Positions 1-11,280 of a stretch of 64,000 bases of DNA are shown in pieces (the stretch's first letter is position 1; each line of letters opens with the position of its first letter). The position numbers were made by a program, and so were the translations under genes. The notes under the pieces were generated by a model. The model was not told the origin of the DNA. It saw only the letters and a list, made by a program, of their open reading frames with translations, and searched no databases. Location of the stretch: positions 10,670,907-10,734,906 of the forward strand of contig NC_068351.1 in assembly GCF_014633365.1 (NCBI RefSeq). Direction: 5' to 3'. The stretch is from Diospyros lotus (Eukaryota; Streptophyta; Magnoliopsida; Ericales; Ebenaceae).

Positions 1-748
1 CTCTAAACAAAATTTCAACCGCACAAAATATTAATTACTAGCTCGTTTACATACCTGGATAATTAAATCGCTGATTAAATGAGATTTAATTTGAATTTTG
101 AAGCCCAAAATTCTCAATTTCACTTCGCAAGCTCGCAGTTATTTTCTGTAAATTTTTTGGCTACTGGTTGCTGTTGAATTGCGCACAAAACACGCCCGAA
201 ATCGGGCTTAATTAAAGGCAAAAGAAGAGGCTGAGGGGTGGCCATGTGGCAGCGTTGGGGAGGCCGCTGGGGAGGCCGCCGCCTCTTTTGAAACGACGTC
301 GTTTCGATGTCCTTGGGCTGATTAAATCAGCCCAAAAACCCACCCCTCGCGCGTGCCCCTGCCGTGAATCGATCCCTCGTCCGCAGCCGGATCGCCCTCG
401 CGCGCGCTCGCATGCATCTTCAACCTATATAGGATTTAAATTATATTTAAGGTGACTTTTTCTCTCTTTCGCGATTCACGTCAGCACTCCTAACTTTCCA
501 TTAATTACACTAACACTCACTTAATTAATTACATTAACACCCGAAATTTTTGAAAATCCCACAATTGAATTTATTTTAATTTTTCTCTAATTCCAGAAAT
601 TCCTAAATAACAAAATTAATTATCTTAATTTCTTATTTCCTTAAAATCACATAATTTAATTTTATTTAATCACCACAAATCATTTTAATATTTCTTTTAA
701 ATCAAATTATCCCAAAATTAAATTAATTGACATTTACGGGGCGTTACA
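1..748 (-). mobile_element. 3' LTR (partial) of Tekay-like Ty3/gypsy element
   Basis: This stretch is nearly identical to 9162-9909, which is the inner end of the complete LTR at 7643-9909. Its right end is the terminal motif GGGGCGTTACA at 748, followed at once by a pyrimidine-rich tract that reads as a polypurine tract on the minus strand. The LTR continues to the left beyond the window. A TATATAG motif near 426-432 is a plausible LTR promoter TATA box, since it also lies in the other copy near 9587. The short open frame at 246-455 (reading through GC-rich LTR leader) occurs in both LTR copies and is not considered a gene. Confidence 0.9.
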
Positions 749-768
749 AATCCTCCCCCCTTAAAAGA
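749..768 (-). other. polypurine tract of gypsy element A
   Basis: Directly inside the LTR end there is a C/T-rich run on the plus strand, which is a G/A-rich run on the minus strand. This is the primer for plus-strand DNA synthesis of a minus-oriented LTR retrotransposon. The same tract recurs at 9910-9930 next to the second LTR. Confidence 0.8.
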
Positions 769-794
769 ATTTCGTCCTCGAAATTCGTACCTGG

Positions 795-1265
795 CTAGGC
801 AAACAACTGAGGGTGAAGTCGCCTCATGTCCTCATCTAGCTCCCAAGTAGTCTTCTCAGGGGTATGTCGCTGCCAGTGGACCTTCACATAGGGAATCGTA
901 CGGTTGCGGAGCACTTTCTCTTTCTGATCCACGATACTAGCAGGTAACTCGGTGTACGACGCGTCCTCTTACACCACGAGAGGATGATAATCAATAACAT
1001 GCCCAGGATCTGCCACGTACTTACGAAGCATAGAAACATGAAAGACATCATGTACGTGGGCTAACTGAGGGGGTAAAGCTAACCGGTAAGCCAACGGTCC
1101 TACTCGTTCAAATATCTCAAACGGTCCCACATAGCGAGGACTCAACTTACCAGATACTCCAAAGCATCGAACACCCCTCATCGACATGACTCGAAGGAAA
1201 ACATGATCACCCACATCAAACTCCAAATCCCGACGTCGTTTGTCTGCGTAACTCTTCTGACGGTC
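795..1265 (-). pseudogene. gypsy pol C-terminus: integrase tail plus chromodomain-like end (element A)
   Basis: On the minus strand this encodes the conserved tail GDHVFLRVMSMRG...KLSPRYVGPFEI, typical of the integrase C-terminus of plant chromoviruses. A short chromodomain-like end follows (VKVHWQRHTPEKTTWELDED), ending at a TAG at 795-797. In-frame stops interrupt it: a TAG just after the KVA that ends the upstream block (near 1263-1265) and a TAA after LVV (near 966-968). The second copy at 9990-10517 reads CAA (Gln) at the latter position. The chromodomain-like end supports assignment to the Tekay/Del lineage, which targets heterochromatin. The piece is non-functional. Confidence 0.85.
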
Positions 1266-2822
1266 CTAAGCTACCTTCATCCTAGCCCGAATCAATTGGA
1301 TCTTCTCTGATGTCTGCTCTACCAACTTCAGTCCAAGCAATGCTCGCTCCCCAATCTCGGTCCAGCAAAGCGGTGATCTACATGGTCTCCCGTACAACGC
1401 CTTAAATGGTGCCATCCCAATACTAGCTTGAAAGCTATTGTTGTAAGCAAACTCCACTAGCGATAAATGATCATCCCAGCTCCCATAAAAATCCAGTACA
1501 CAAGCACGGAGCATGTCCTCCAAAATCCGTATGGTCCGCTTCGACTGCCCGTCAGTCTGAGGGTGGAAAGCTGTACTGAAAGTCAGCTGGGTCCCCATAG
1601 AACTCTGCAATGCCTCCCAAAATCGTGAGATAAATCGAGGATCCCTGTCTGACACAATGCTAGCTGGGACTCCGTGCAGTCTCACCACCTCATCAATGTA
1701 TAACGTGGCCAGTCGAGGAATAGGATAGGTCTTCTTGACAGGTAGGAAGTGCGTTGATTTAGTCAACCGGTCGATAATCACCCATATCGAATCGTACCCC
1801 CGGCTAGATCGCTGTAATCCCGAGACGAAATCCATAGCTATGCGCTCCCATTTCCACTCCGAGACAGATAAAGGTCGTAACAATCCTGCGGGTCTCTGGT
1901 GCTCAGCCTTGACCTGCTGGCACACTAAACATCGCGATACAAACTCTGCTACGCTCCTCTTCATGCTGCTCCACCAATATTGACGCCGTAAGCCCTGATA
2001 CATCTTCGTCGCCCCAGGGTGGATAGTATAGGGAGAACGATGAGCTTCCTCTAAGATCCTCTGCCTGATATCACTATCACTCGGCACACAAATCCCTCCA
2101 CAGAACAATAACAAGCCATCGTCCCTCTGGCTATACCCCAGTGGACCAAATCTCTCCATATCAGCCATGATCCCGCCAAGCTCCACATCCTGTCGCTGTC
2201 TATCGCGAATCTGGCCCTCTAGATCTGAATGAATACTCATGGCAGCACAATACAGTGTAGGGTTGTCTGATGCCACGGAGATGGTAAGGTCACTCATCTG
2301 CTCCAATAAGAACCACTCCTGCACCATCATAGCTGCAACGGATGCTCCACGACGACTCAATGCATCCGCTACCACATTGGCTTTACCTGGGTGGTAGAGG
2401 ATCTCGCAATCATAGTCCTTGAGCAGCTCTAACCAACGGCGTTGTCTCATATTGAGTTCCCTCTGTGAAAAGAGGTACTTAAGACTTTTGTTATCAGTGT
2501 AAATCTGGACTCTCTCACCATAAAGATAATGCCTCCAAATCTTTAAGGCAAACACTACGGCCGCTAACTCCAGATCATGTGTAGGGTAGTTCTCTTCGTG
2601 CCTCTTCAACTGTCTGGATGCATAAGCATTCACTCGGCCGTCTTGCATCAAAACACATCCTAACCCTGCATACGAGGCATCGCTATATACAGTAAATAAC
2701 TCACCACACCTGGGTATCGTCAGTACTAGCGCTGAAGTTAAACGCCACTTCAACTCCTGGAAAGACCTCTCACAGGACTCGTCCCAAGTAAATCTGATGC
2801 CTTTCCTCGTCAACTTCGTCAT
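1266..2822 (-). pseudogene. gypsy pol: RNase H and integrase (element A)
   Basis: A 518-codon open stretch. It starts with an RNase H domain (YSDASYAGLGCVL, TDNKSLKYLF, then ADALSRR). It continues with the integrase H2C2 zinc finger (HPGATKMYQGLRRQYWW...CLVCQQVK) and the integrase core (MDFVSGL...SDRDPRF...HPQTDGQS). The third catalytic acidic residue, normally Glu in a GQSER-type motif, is Lys here (GQSKRT), so the integrase should be inactive even where the frame is open. Upstream, towards the reverse transcriptase, two in-frame stops lie at about 2862 and 2925. Confidence 0.9.
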
Positions 2823-3370
2823 GGGTGATGCAAGCCGTGCAAAGCCTTCTATGAATCGTCAATAATACCCGTCAAGGCCAAGAAAACTTCGAATCTCCGT
2901 CACTGTCATCGGTCTCGGCTAATCCATCACGACTCTAGTCTTTTCTGGGTCTACTGAGATACCCTCACCTGAGACCATGTGTCCCAAGAATACCACTCGG
3001 GTCTGCCAAAACTCACATTTCAAAAATTTGGCATATAACTGCTCCTCTCTGAGCTTCTGCAGAACCACGCTCAGATGCGCCTCGTGTGTCTCAGGGCTCG
3101 GTGAGTAAATTAGGATGTCGTCAATGAAAACTATGACAAAAGAATCCAAATATTCCTTGAATACTCTATTCATCAGATCCATAAATACTGCAGGTGTATT
3201 GGTCAGCCCAAATGGCATGACCACAAACTCATAATGGCCATAACGTATACGAAATGCGGTCTTCGCAATATCCTCATCTTTGACCCGCACCTGATGATAA
3301 CCTGACCGCAAATCTATCTTGGAAAACACCGATGCACCACGCAACTGATCCAGTAAATCATCCACACGGG
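2823..3370 (-). pseudogene. gypsy reverse transcriptase, C-terminal part (element A)
   Basis: Minus-strand translation gives [20 protein letters not shown], then [20 protein letters not shown] and the catalytic motif FIDDILIYS, followed by [16 protein letters not shown]. This is the palm and connection region of a Ty3/gypsy reverse transcriptase. Its N-terminal half lies at 5425-5747, and the two halves are separated by the solo LTR at 3376-5419. Two stops follow before the RNase H: one where PRPMTVTEIRSFLG begins, and one within GYYxRFIEGF. The two halves join exactly if the 2044-bp insert and one copy of GTAGG are removed. Confidence 0.88.
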
Positions 3371-3683
3371 GTAGGTGATTAGTGGTTAATTTTGTAAAAA
3401 TTTTGTTATAATTATACCCTTCTTTCGATCTTAAATATGGTTTAAATTAGATATTAATATATATTTTATGGTTATATGTAAATTTAAATTGAAAGATGAA
3501 TGAAATGAAGTTCTAAAGTAAATAATAATAATATATAAAATTATATATAATACATATATATCATTATATGCATGCATGTAATATATATATAATATAATCT
3601 AATATATATATGTGCCATGTGTAATACATATATATAATATATAATTTATTAATAACATTAAATTATTTTTATTTTTTTTAGGC

Positions 3684-3836
3684 ATGAAGAATTCAAGCCC
3701 ATGAAGACTTAAAGTCCATGAAGAATTCAAGTCCATGAAGAAATCAAACCCATGGAGAAATCAAGTCCATGAAGAAATCAAACCCATGAAAAATTAAAGT
3801 CCATGAAGAATTCAAGCCCATGAAGAATTAAGGCCC
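3684..3836 (+). repeat. 17-bp tandem repeat, nine units
   Basis: Nine consecutive 17-bp units resembling ATGAAGAATTCAAGCCC run without gaps from 3684 to 3836, with scattered substitutions. They lie inside the solo LTR, upstream of its TATA box, and are probably a variable-copy array in the LTR U3 region. Confidence 0.9.
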
Positions 3837-3949
3837 AATTTGAACAACCCATGGAAAATATTATTTTGAGAAGGCCCAAGGATTATTTTTAATCCTAATG
3901 AAGATTAAAAACCAATTTATAGAAATCTATTTTTATTTTTTATGTGAGA

Positions 3950-4120
3950 GCTTTATTAGGTGTGTTTTTTAGCTAAAATCCATTTAACTATTAGGTGGAT
4001 GTTATAGCTAAAATCCATTTAACTTTATGAGTGCTTTATTAGGTATGTATTTTAGCTAAAATCCATTTAATATTAGGTGTGTATTATAGCTAAAATCCAT
4101 TTAACTTTAAGTGTGTGAGT
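3950..4120 (+). repeat. about 40-bp degenerate tandem repeat in solo LTR
   Basis: Four imperfect units each contain TAGCTAAAATCCATTTAA, preceded by a TATTAGGTGTGT-like segment. The array ends about 70 bp before the TATA box of the solo LTR, so it occupies the expected promoter-proximal U3 region. Confidence 0.75.
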
Positions 4121-4188
4121 GCCCATTAGATATAATTATGTCTAATTGAATAATTGAAATTGTGTGGTTTGTATTGCATCTTGTGGCC

Positions 4189-4196
4189 TATAAATA
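4189..4196 (+). promoter_or_regulatory. TATA box of solo LTR
   Basis: TATAAATA lies in a region reading GGCCTATAAATAGCTC, about 810 bp into the LTR. An AATAAA motif follows about 40-50 bp downstream. TATA followed by a polyadenylation motif is the normal order in an LTR. This is inferred from motif and position only. Confidence 0.5.
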
Positions 4197-4380
4197 GCTC
4201 ACTTGATTGCATTTGTAAGTGTGATTATTATTCTTGAATAAAAGTTTAGTTGTTTCCTTATAATTCTCTCTTTGAGAATTGTTCTTGTTCTTTCTTATTT
4301 TCTTTAGTACTTTCTCTTATAATCTTACTTTTTTTTCTTTCTTCTTTTAAATTCTTATGTCATTTATTATTACTTTATTA

Positions 4381-4590
4381 TTCACCGCCTAAATGGCCGG
4401 TTAATTTGTGCCTTTAAATTTCTGTAATTTTAATTCTTGTCATTTAATTATTCACCGCCTAAATGGCCGGTTAGTTTATGCTTTTAAATTTCTGCAATTT
4501 TAATTCTTGTCATTTAATTATCCACCGCCTAAATGGCCGGTTAGTTTATGCTTTTAAATTTCTTGTCATTTAAATTCTGTTATTTAAATT
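4381..4590 (+). repeat. 70-bp tandem repeat, three units
   Basis: Three near-identical units start at 4381, 4451 and 4521, each beginning with a variant of TTCACCGCCTAAATGGCCGG. They lie downstream of the TATA box of the solo LTR. A looser echo (CATTTAAATT) continues to about 4610. Confidence 0.88.
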
Positions 4591-5424
4591 ACGTCATTTA
4601 AATTTCTGTCAATTAACTTTCAAATAAAAATGAGTAGTTAAATCTAATCTTGGGTTAAGGCAAGGACAGTGTCCAATGCCAATGATTCCCAAAGAAAGCT
4701 GCGTTTTAAATAAGTAACATTAATTTAAATTTCAGTATGAGTGTGTATTAATTATTGAAAAATCACTAGGTTTGGATTGGAGCGTAAGCCTAACTTAGAG
4801 CTTTCATGCCATGTATGAGAGTTACTAGAACTGGAAACGCTATCATACTCAAACCCGGATGATTAATTTAGTTGTTTTGTGTATTAATTGCAATTGGATT
4901 TATGGTGGTTGCTTAAATTAGAATCCCGCATATCATGTATGGGGATTGCTTAACCTAGAACTATCATCATCTCTAATTGCATTTAATAACAAACCCTCAT
5001 ATCTGAAATTAAATTAATGCTGCTAATCTTTTATGCTAAAATTTGGGAATCAACGGGTTGGTACTGAAATTGTCTTAACTCAAGTACTATCCAAATTCAT
5101 ATTTTTACTTTTAATGTTTATTTCAATTTTTGCCTTACTTTATTTTCTAGTATATGTTGTTTAAAAACAAAACCATAAAAAATCTTGTTGTCAATTTGTC
5201 CAAATGCGTGTGCACATGTGACATTCTTTTTCTTTTGCCATAAATAAATCTCTCAGTGGACGACCTGGATTCATCCAGAAAATATAAATTTAAATTTGGA
5301 CTACAACTGCACTTGTACACTGGCGAGTATAAACCTCTCACTAAAATAAAAAAAAAATATAAAAGTTTTATTATGATTTGTTTTTATTGTGTTTTAATTG
5401 CAGGGTGAGAGTGCAGTCAGTAGG

Positions 5425-5747
5425 GGGTACTTATTCTTAATTGTTACCTGATTAAGCTGTCGGTAATCTATACACAGCCGCATAGACCCGTCTTTCTTAC
5501 GCACAAATGATACTGGAGCCCCCCATGGCGATGTGCTCGATCGAATAAACCCCCTCTCCAAAAGATCTTGCAACTGCACCTTGAGTTCTTTCAATTCATT
5601 AGCAGCCATATGGTAAGGAGTCTTAGAAATAGGCTGCGTACCTGGCAACAGATCGACTGCAAAATCAATCTCCCAGTGAGGTGGTAGTCCCGGCAACTCA
5701 TCTGAGAACACATATGGAAAGTCTCGCACCACAGGATAGGCATCCAA
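5425..5747 (-). pseudogene. gypsy reverse transcriptase, N-terminal part (element A)
   Basis: Minus-strand translation shows [15 protein letters not shown]...[10 protein letters not shown]...[18 protein letters not shown], then [18 protein letters not shown]. These are the conserved linker and fingers region of Ty3/gypsy reverse transcriptase. The frame breaks after KYPL at the solo LTR insertion and resumes at 3370. On the 5' side it is out of frame with the protease region. Confidence 0.88.
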
Positions 5748-6368
5748 CTCCTTCTTTTCCCAGCTATCATGGTCACAAATGCAAAATAGGCTTCACACCC
5801 ACGTCGTATAAGCCTCTCAGCGTGCATAACTGATATCATCGGCATAGTCACCACAAGCTTCACACCTCGGTATGTAACAACTGGTCTCCCCGGGTGCTCA
5901 AATGAAATCACCTTCTATCGACAATCAACTCGAGCATAGTGTGGTGAGAGCCAATCCATACCCAACAGTAAGTCAAAATCCTGGATTGCCAAAACAATAA
6001 GATCCCTTAAAAATACCTAGTCGCGAATCCCTATTTCGCAATCCCTGACCATCTCACTCCCCATCAATACCGTCTCTCCCGGTGTCGAAACAGACAAATC
6101 ATAAGGTAAATGGGTACACAGGGTCGGGATCTTATGCAACAAATGGGGTCATATGAAAGAGTGGGTAGAACCTGTATCAAATAAAGCATGTACATCGTGA
6201 CCATGAAAAGAAAGTATACCTTGTATCGTGTCTGCCCTCAGTCGCCTCGGCCGCTGTCACCACAAACGCCTTCCCCTGCATCTGTACCCTCTCTGTGGGC
6301 CCTGGGCGCTGTGCCGCTGATAGAGGTAGTGGTGCTCTTGGACCCGGTGCCCTAGGTGTAAACTGTCT
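5748..6368 (-). pseudogene. gypsy aspartic protease region (element A)
   Basis: Minus-strand reading across roughly 6150-6240 gives HDVHALFDTGSTHSFI, where DTGS is the active site of the retropepsin-like protease. The codon after SFI is TGA (near 6150), so the protease is cut. Further stops and frameshifts are present. The position between gag and reverse transcriptase is the normal order. Confidence 0.8.
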
Positions 6369-7505
6369 CTAAGCTGGTCTGGGCCTTACACCTCTCGTCC
6401 GTGGCCCTTCAATCTGTGGTGGCTGGGTACATACATTCGCTCGATGGCCCCTCTGTCCACAGCGAAAGCAAATGACATCCTGCCATGTGGCCGGTGTAGC
6501 TGGTGGGGCCGGTGTAGCCGGTCTAGGCCCCTGTGGACAGTTTCTCTTCAAATGACCCGGCTGACCACAGCGATAACACACGTCCCGACAAACATCTCGG
6601 CACTGACCCTGGTGTCTCTGCCTGCACTGTGGAAGCCCAAAACTCTTACTGCCCGCATCCCACTTTCTCTTCTTATTGCTGCTCCTTGCGCCCTTCATGA
6701 CTGACTTATTTGATCGTGACTCCAATCGATCCCGCTCCACTGCGTGGGCTAGCTGAACAGCTGTAGGAAAGTCGGGTGCCTGGATACCAGCTATGGCGTG
6801 ACGAATCTCTGGTCGTAGCCCCCTCTGAAACTTACTGACTCTACGAGACTCAAGGGTCACTAACTCTGGAGCATAACGAGATAACGCCACAAAATCAGTC
6901 TCGTACTGTGTGACTGTCTTGCTCCCCTGCTGTAAGTCGATAAACTCGAACACCTTCTGCTCTCTGACCCAAGCCGCTATATAAGTCTCATTAAACGCCG
7001 CGACAAACTGTGCCCATGTCGGGCCCCCATCACCATATCACTATCTGGTGGTCTCCCACCATCTCTTGGCGTCTTCTCGCAACAGGAAGGTCCCCAGTCG
7101 AACCCTATGGGCCTCTGCACAGCCTATAGATCGCAAATGCTTTTCCACAGCCAGTAGCCAATCCTCGGCCTCTGTCGTGTCGGTGCCTCCACTAAACTCT
7201 GGTGGACGTAGGGTCATAAAATCTTTAAGCAAAGCAGCACCAGAACTGTCCCCGACTCTCGGAGTACCTGAATGTGACGCTTGGGCCTTAGCGGTCCTAC
7301 CATCATGATTGCGCTCCTGACGTAACTGAGATGCCACCAGTACGTCTACGGCCTGTAGAAGACTTGCCAATGTCTCCTGCATGTCCGGAGGCCCTGGCTG
7401 TCTCTCATCTCCTGTATCCGTCGCCTGAACCTCAGGAGTAGGAACAAGGTGCCCTCTACCTCGCGTCGGTGGTCTACCACGACCTCGTCCACGGCGTGCA
7501 TCCAT
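6369..7505 (-). pseudogene. gypsy gag with two zinc knuckles (element A)
   Basis: The likely start is the ATG at 7503-7505 (MDARRGRGRGRPPTRGRGH), because basic, glycine-rich N-termini like this are common in plant chromovirus gag. A gag core follows (AEDWLLAVEKHLRSIGC...LLREDAKRWWE), and then two adjacent in-frame stops at about 7035-7040. The same frame then stays open through FQRGLRPEIRHAIAG to two CCHC knuckles (CYRCGQPGHLKRNC and CFRCGQRGHRANVC), ending near 6369. The knuckles bind element RNA in the virus-like particle. Both knuckles are intact, and the stops make the protein non-functional as written. Confidence 0.88.
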
Positions 7506-7626
7506 GAGTCCTACATAACCAAAATTAATTAGAACGCATTTCGAAATTAAGGACACGATATAACACTCTAACTCTACCTAACAGCCTTGGTGTACAGTTA
7601 CTTGTCCCCCAAATTGACTCGATGAT

Positions 7627-7638
7627 GCTCTGATACTA
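7627..7638 (-). other. primer binding site (initiator tRNA-Met type), element A
   Basis: The minus strand reads TAGTATCAGAGC, which matches the usual plant tRNA-iMet primer site TGGTATCAGAGC except for one base. It lies four bases inside the LTR boundary at 7643, on the gag side, exactly as expected for a minus-oriented element. Confidence 0.85.
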
Positions 7639-7642
7639 ACGT

Positions 7643-9909
7643 TGTAAGCACCCCCGCCCGAATATCCCAACCACCCGGTCTATCTGAACGAAAGTGCTTA
7701 TATAAGGGAAGAGAAATAGACATAAGACAAAAATACCCTGGTATGCATACATACGAGAAATACAACAGTGGAAACAAAACAATATACATACACGCCCACA
7801 AGCACCCTGCTGGAACAGCAGTCAAGGAGTATATAAAAATATACAGACACCTGTGCCAACAAATAAAAGATACGAGGAACAACCGGGCACAGTAAAAAAT
7901 GAGAGTCAGAACTCCTAACAAAACATCAGAGAAGACGGGGGCAGCTAACTGTACACCCTATCGACACGACTGGCTGCTAGGTGGCGTGGTCCTCGCCCTG
8001 GACTTCTGCTTTACCCTTATCTGGAATGATGGAAAGCAAGGTGAGTCGCAAGACTCAACAAGTTTATATGAAAAGGAAGGCTGTAAATGAAACAGAAAAG
8101 GAGATCACCCCAAATATAAACCCACATGTACACACAAGCCATGTGACGCAACAATGCAACAATGCACCATAATAAAACACATACCGGTCCTCGGGGCCCA
8201 CATAAAACACCTGGCACCCAACTCCCAAACCAACTTGCCGCTGCCCTGAAAGGCAACATAGATCCCTAACAAACCTGTGCGCACTGTCCCGGGGCCGTAC
8301 TCCCGTCACCCGTATCCCTGCCGGTACTCCCGACAGCCGAGCCATAGGCTCCCTCGGAATGGTACTCCCGTCCGAGAACTAAATACCACCAGTAACCATG
8401 CAATGCATATAAAATGCAATGGCGTAATGAGCATAACGTGATACAAGGCACCCATACATCCAGGCATCAAGCCACGCTCCGCCCATATAGTAAATCACAC
8501 GCGATGCATATGCCCGTGCTGGATGCAACCTGACTAATCTAAAATGTCCGTGATCAAGCATAACCAAGTCATGATATTCCCAACATGCAGCCCGTATCCA
8601 TGTGCATACCAAACCATGCAACAAGAATAAAATATAACCAGGCATGCTTTAATCACATAATGGCAGAGCTAGTCAGTAGTGCTTGACACTGGTCAGCGGT
8701 CCGTGACTAGGAGAGACCATCTGACGACCTAAGATGGACCGTACGAGAGTCACACTGTCACCGAGCCATCGATCCTTTCCCCCACTGCATAACTGCTCTA
8801 ACCGATAAACAACCAAAAATCCAATAATAGTACCCGACAACTAAGAACCTAGCCCCGGGTGAGTACAACATCATTCCCACAGGCTTGGGGGTGGCACAAA
8901 CCCCGGTAGGCAACCAACGAATAAAATCCTCCAAACCAATTTAATAAATTAAATTTTAAAACAAACCGTTTTAAATTCCATAATTTATTAACAGCTGAAA
9001 TCAATGAAGGGAGGTCAAATAAATTGACTTCGAACGAATCGACAATGAGGGTATAAAGAACTTGCCCTTCCGAAGATAACCTTAGGCTCGATTTGACCAA
9101 ACGCGGTCAAAGTTATACAAATTGCAATATTCCAATTATTGACAAAATTAATAAAATTGGACTCTAAACAAAATTTCAACATCACAAAATATTAATTACT
9201 AGCTCGTTTACATACCTGGATAATTAAATCGCTGATTAAATGAGATTTAATTTGAATTTTGAAGCCCAAAATTCTCAATTTCACTTCGCGAGCTCGCAGT
9301 TATTTTCTGTAAATTTTTTGGCTGTTGGTTGCTGTTGAATTGCGCACAAAACTCGCCCGAAATCAGGCTTAATTAAAGGCAAAAGAAGAGGCTGAGGGGC
9401 GGCCACGTGGCAGCGTTGGGGAGGCCGCTGGGGAGGCCGCCGCCTCCTTCGAAACGACGTCGTTTCGATGTCCTTGGGCTGATTAAATCAGCCCAAAAAT
9501 CCACCCCTCGCGTGCACGCCTGCCGCGAATCGATCCCTCGTCCGCAGCTGGATCGCCCTCGCGCACGCCCGCATGCATCTTCAACCTATATAGGATTTAA
9601 ATTATATTTAAGGTGACTTTTTCTCTCTTCCGCGATTCACGCCAGCACTCCTAACTTTCCATTAATTACACTAACACCCACTTAATTAATTACATTAACA
9701 CCCGAAATTTATGAAAATCCCACAATTGAATTTATTTTAATTTTTTTCTAATTCCAGAAATTCCTAAATAACAAAATTAATTATCTTAATTTCTTATTTC
9801 CTTAAAATCACATAATTTAATTTTATTTAATCACCACAAATCATTTTAATATTTCTTTTAAATCAAATTATCCCAAAATTAAATTAATTGACATTTACGG
9901 GGCGTTACA
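7643..9909 (-). mobile_element. complete LTR (2267 bp) shared between gypsy internal regions A and B
   Basis: On the plus strand it begins TGTAAGCACCCCCGCCC and ends GGGGCGTTACA, with terminal inverted bases TGTAA/TTACA. On its left is the primer binding site of internal region A, so it acts as the 5' LTR of A. On its right is a polypurine tract and the 3' end of a second pol, so it also acts as the 3' LTR of B. The inner 748 bp match 1-748 closely. Length over 2 kb suits the Tekay/Del lineage. The numerous short open frames inside it are not genes. Confidence 0.9.
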
Positions 9910-10517
9910 AATCCTCCCCCCCTTAAAAGAAGTTCGTTCCCGAAATTCGTACCTGGCTAGGCAAACAACTGAGGGTGAAGTCGCCTCATGTCCTCATCTA
10001 GCTCCCAAGTAGCCTCCTCAAGGGTATGTCGCTGTCAGTGGACCTTCACATAGGGAATCGTACAGTTGCGGAGCACTTTCTCTTTCTGATCCACGATACT
10101 AGCAGGTAACTCGGTGTACGACGCATCCTCTTGCACCACGAGAGGATGATAATCAATAACATGCCCAGGATCTACCACGTACTTGCAAAGCATAGAAACA
10201 TGAAAGACATCATGTACGTGGGCTAACTGAGGGGGTAAAGCTAACCGGTAAGCCAACGGTCCTACTAGTTCAAATATCTCAAACGATCCCACATAGCGAG
10301 GACTCAACTTACCAGATACTCCAAAGCGTCGAACACCCCTCATCAGCATGACTCGAAGGAAAACATGATCACCCACATCAAACTCCAAATCCCGACGTCG
10401 TTTGTCTGCGTAACTCTTCTGACTGTCCTGAGCTGCCTTCATCCTAGCCCGAATCAACTGGATCTTCTCTGATGTCTGCTCTACCAACTCCGGTCCAAGC
10501 AATGCTCGCTCCCCAAT
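9910..10517 (-). pseudogene. gypsy pol 3' end, second truncated copy (element B)
   Basis: This repeats 749-1360 almost base for base: polypurine tract, chromodomain-like tail, and integrase C-terminus (GERALLGPELVEQTSEKIQ...KRRRDLEFDVGDHVFL). The coding frame is more intact than in copy A: the KVA stop is a sense codon (KAAQDSQK) and LVV is followed by Gln. A new TGA replaces the Trp after VKVH. Similarity stops abruptly at about 10517, where the sequence switches to an inverted copia LTR fragment. The rest of element B is missing. Confidence 0.88.
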
Positions 10518-11130
10518 CTTTGGTCCTAGATACACACTTAGATTATAATGGGTTCTAGACAACCACTACATTAAGGTTTTCATCCTAATTTACGTTAGAA
10601 ACTAGATTTACCTATATTTTAATGGTTATAGGAAACCTATACAATTCTCAATAATAATTTGAATGTTTACAAATAATGTGTCCACACTTGGACACAAATA
10701 AGTAATTAAGTACAAAAAATATATAAGACAATAATAATTAAATAAATAAATAAATTAGTGACCTTGGAGAAATTTAGAGTGGACTCAAAAATATTTTTCG
10801 AGTCTTACCTTGTGGCTCTTTGGTTGGTGTGCAATAATATTTTGTGAGCCTCAAATTGCTTGAAGGCTTGAGAGCGTTTGAGATCTTTTGGGTATTTTGG
10901 ATTTGCAATGGAAGCACTTGACATATCAAAAATGAGATTTGAGGGGTATTTTTAGGCATTTTGGACATTATTTCAACCGTAAAAAATATGACCGTTATAG
11001 GTAGGAAAGCTTAGAATTATAATTTAAAATTAATATGTGCACTCATATAACAAATGAGGCTTGTAAATCAACTGGCATGCACACGCAAGAAAAGGCTAGA
11101 GGTCATGGGTTCAAATCAAGGGGTATGCGC
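10518..11130 (-). mobile_element. truncated copia LTR fragment, inverted
   Basis: The reverse complement of 10518-10720 matches the LTR body seen at 52270-52440 and 59050-59210 (stretches around GTAGTGGTTATCTATAACCC and TTTCCTAGATCCGTT). The part 10780-11130 is an imperfect inverted copy of 11165-11530, sharing AATACCCCTC...CAAAGAGCCACAAGG. It is therefore an LTR piece of the same copia family, pointing left and truncated at the join with gypsy element B. Confidence 0.8.
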
Positions 11131-11280
11131 CCGATTGTGAAAAAAACTAGAATTTAACAACTAGGCGCATGCCTCTTGATTCGAACCCACGACCTTTAGC
11201 TTCCCTTGTGCGCATGTGTCAGCTGATCTATAAGCCTCATTTGTTATATGAGTGCACATATTAATTTTAAGTTATAATTC
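11035..11280. repeat. centre of a large imperfect palindrome
   Basis: The two arms contain GTGCACTCATATAACAAATG and its complement, with a short spacer near 11130-11165. Each arm also contains a sequence like GGTTCGAATCAAGAGG, which resembles the B box of a tRNA promoter. Since it occurs in both arms it was probably part of the LTR before the inverted junction formed. The full palindrome extends to about 10780 and 11530. Confidence 0.75.

Larger units (their letters stand above)
3376..5419 (+). mobile_element. solo LTR inserted in gypsy reverse transcriptase
   Basis: The 2044-bp insert begins TGATTAGTGG and ends GTGCAGTCA. It is flanked by an exact 5-bp target duplication, GTAGG at 3371-3375 and 5420-5424. 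It has TG...CA ends, no coding capacity, a TATAAATA box at 4189-4196, and several tandem repeats. This is what remains when the two LTRs of an element recombine and delete its interior. Orientation is inferred from the TATA box. The parent family was not identified. Confidence 0.85.

Noticed and set aside
246..455. Open frame beginning MAALGRPLGRPP, repeated at 9407-9616
   Set aside because: It lies wholly inside both LTR copies, so its repetition is due to the LTR. No domain and no codon pattern of a gene.
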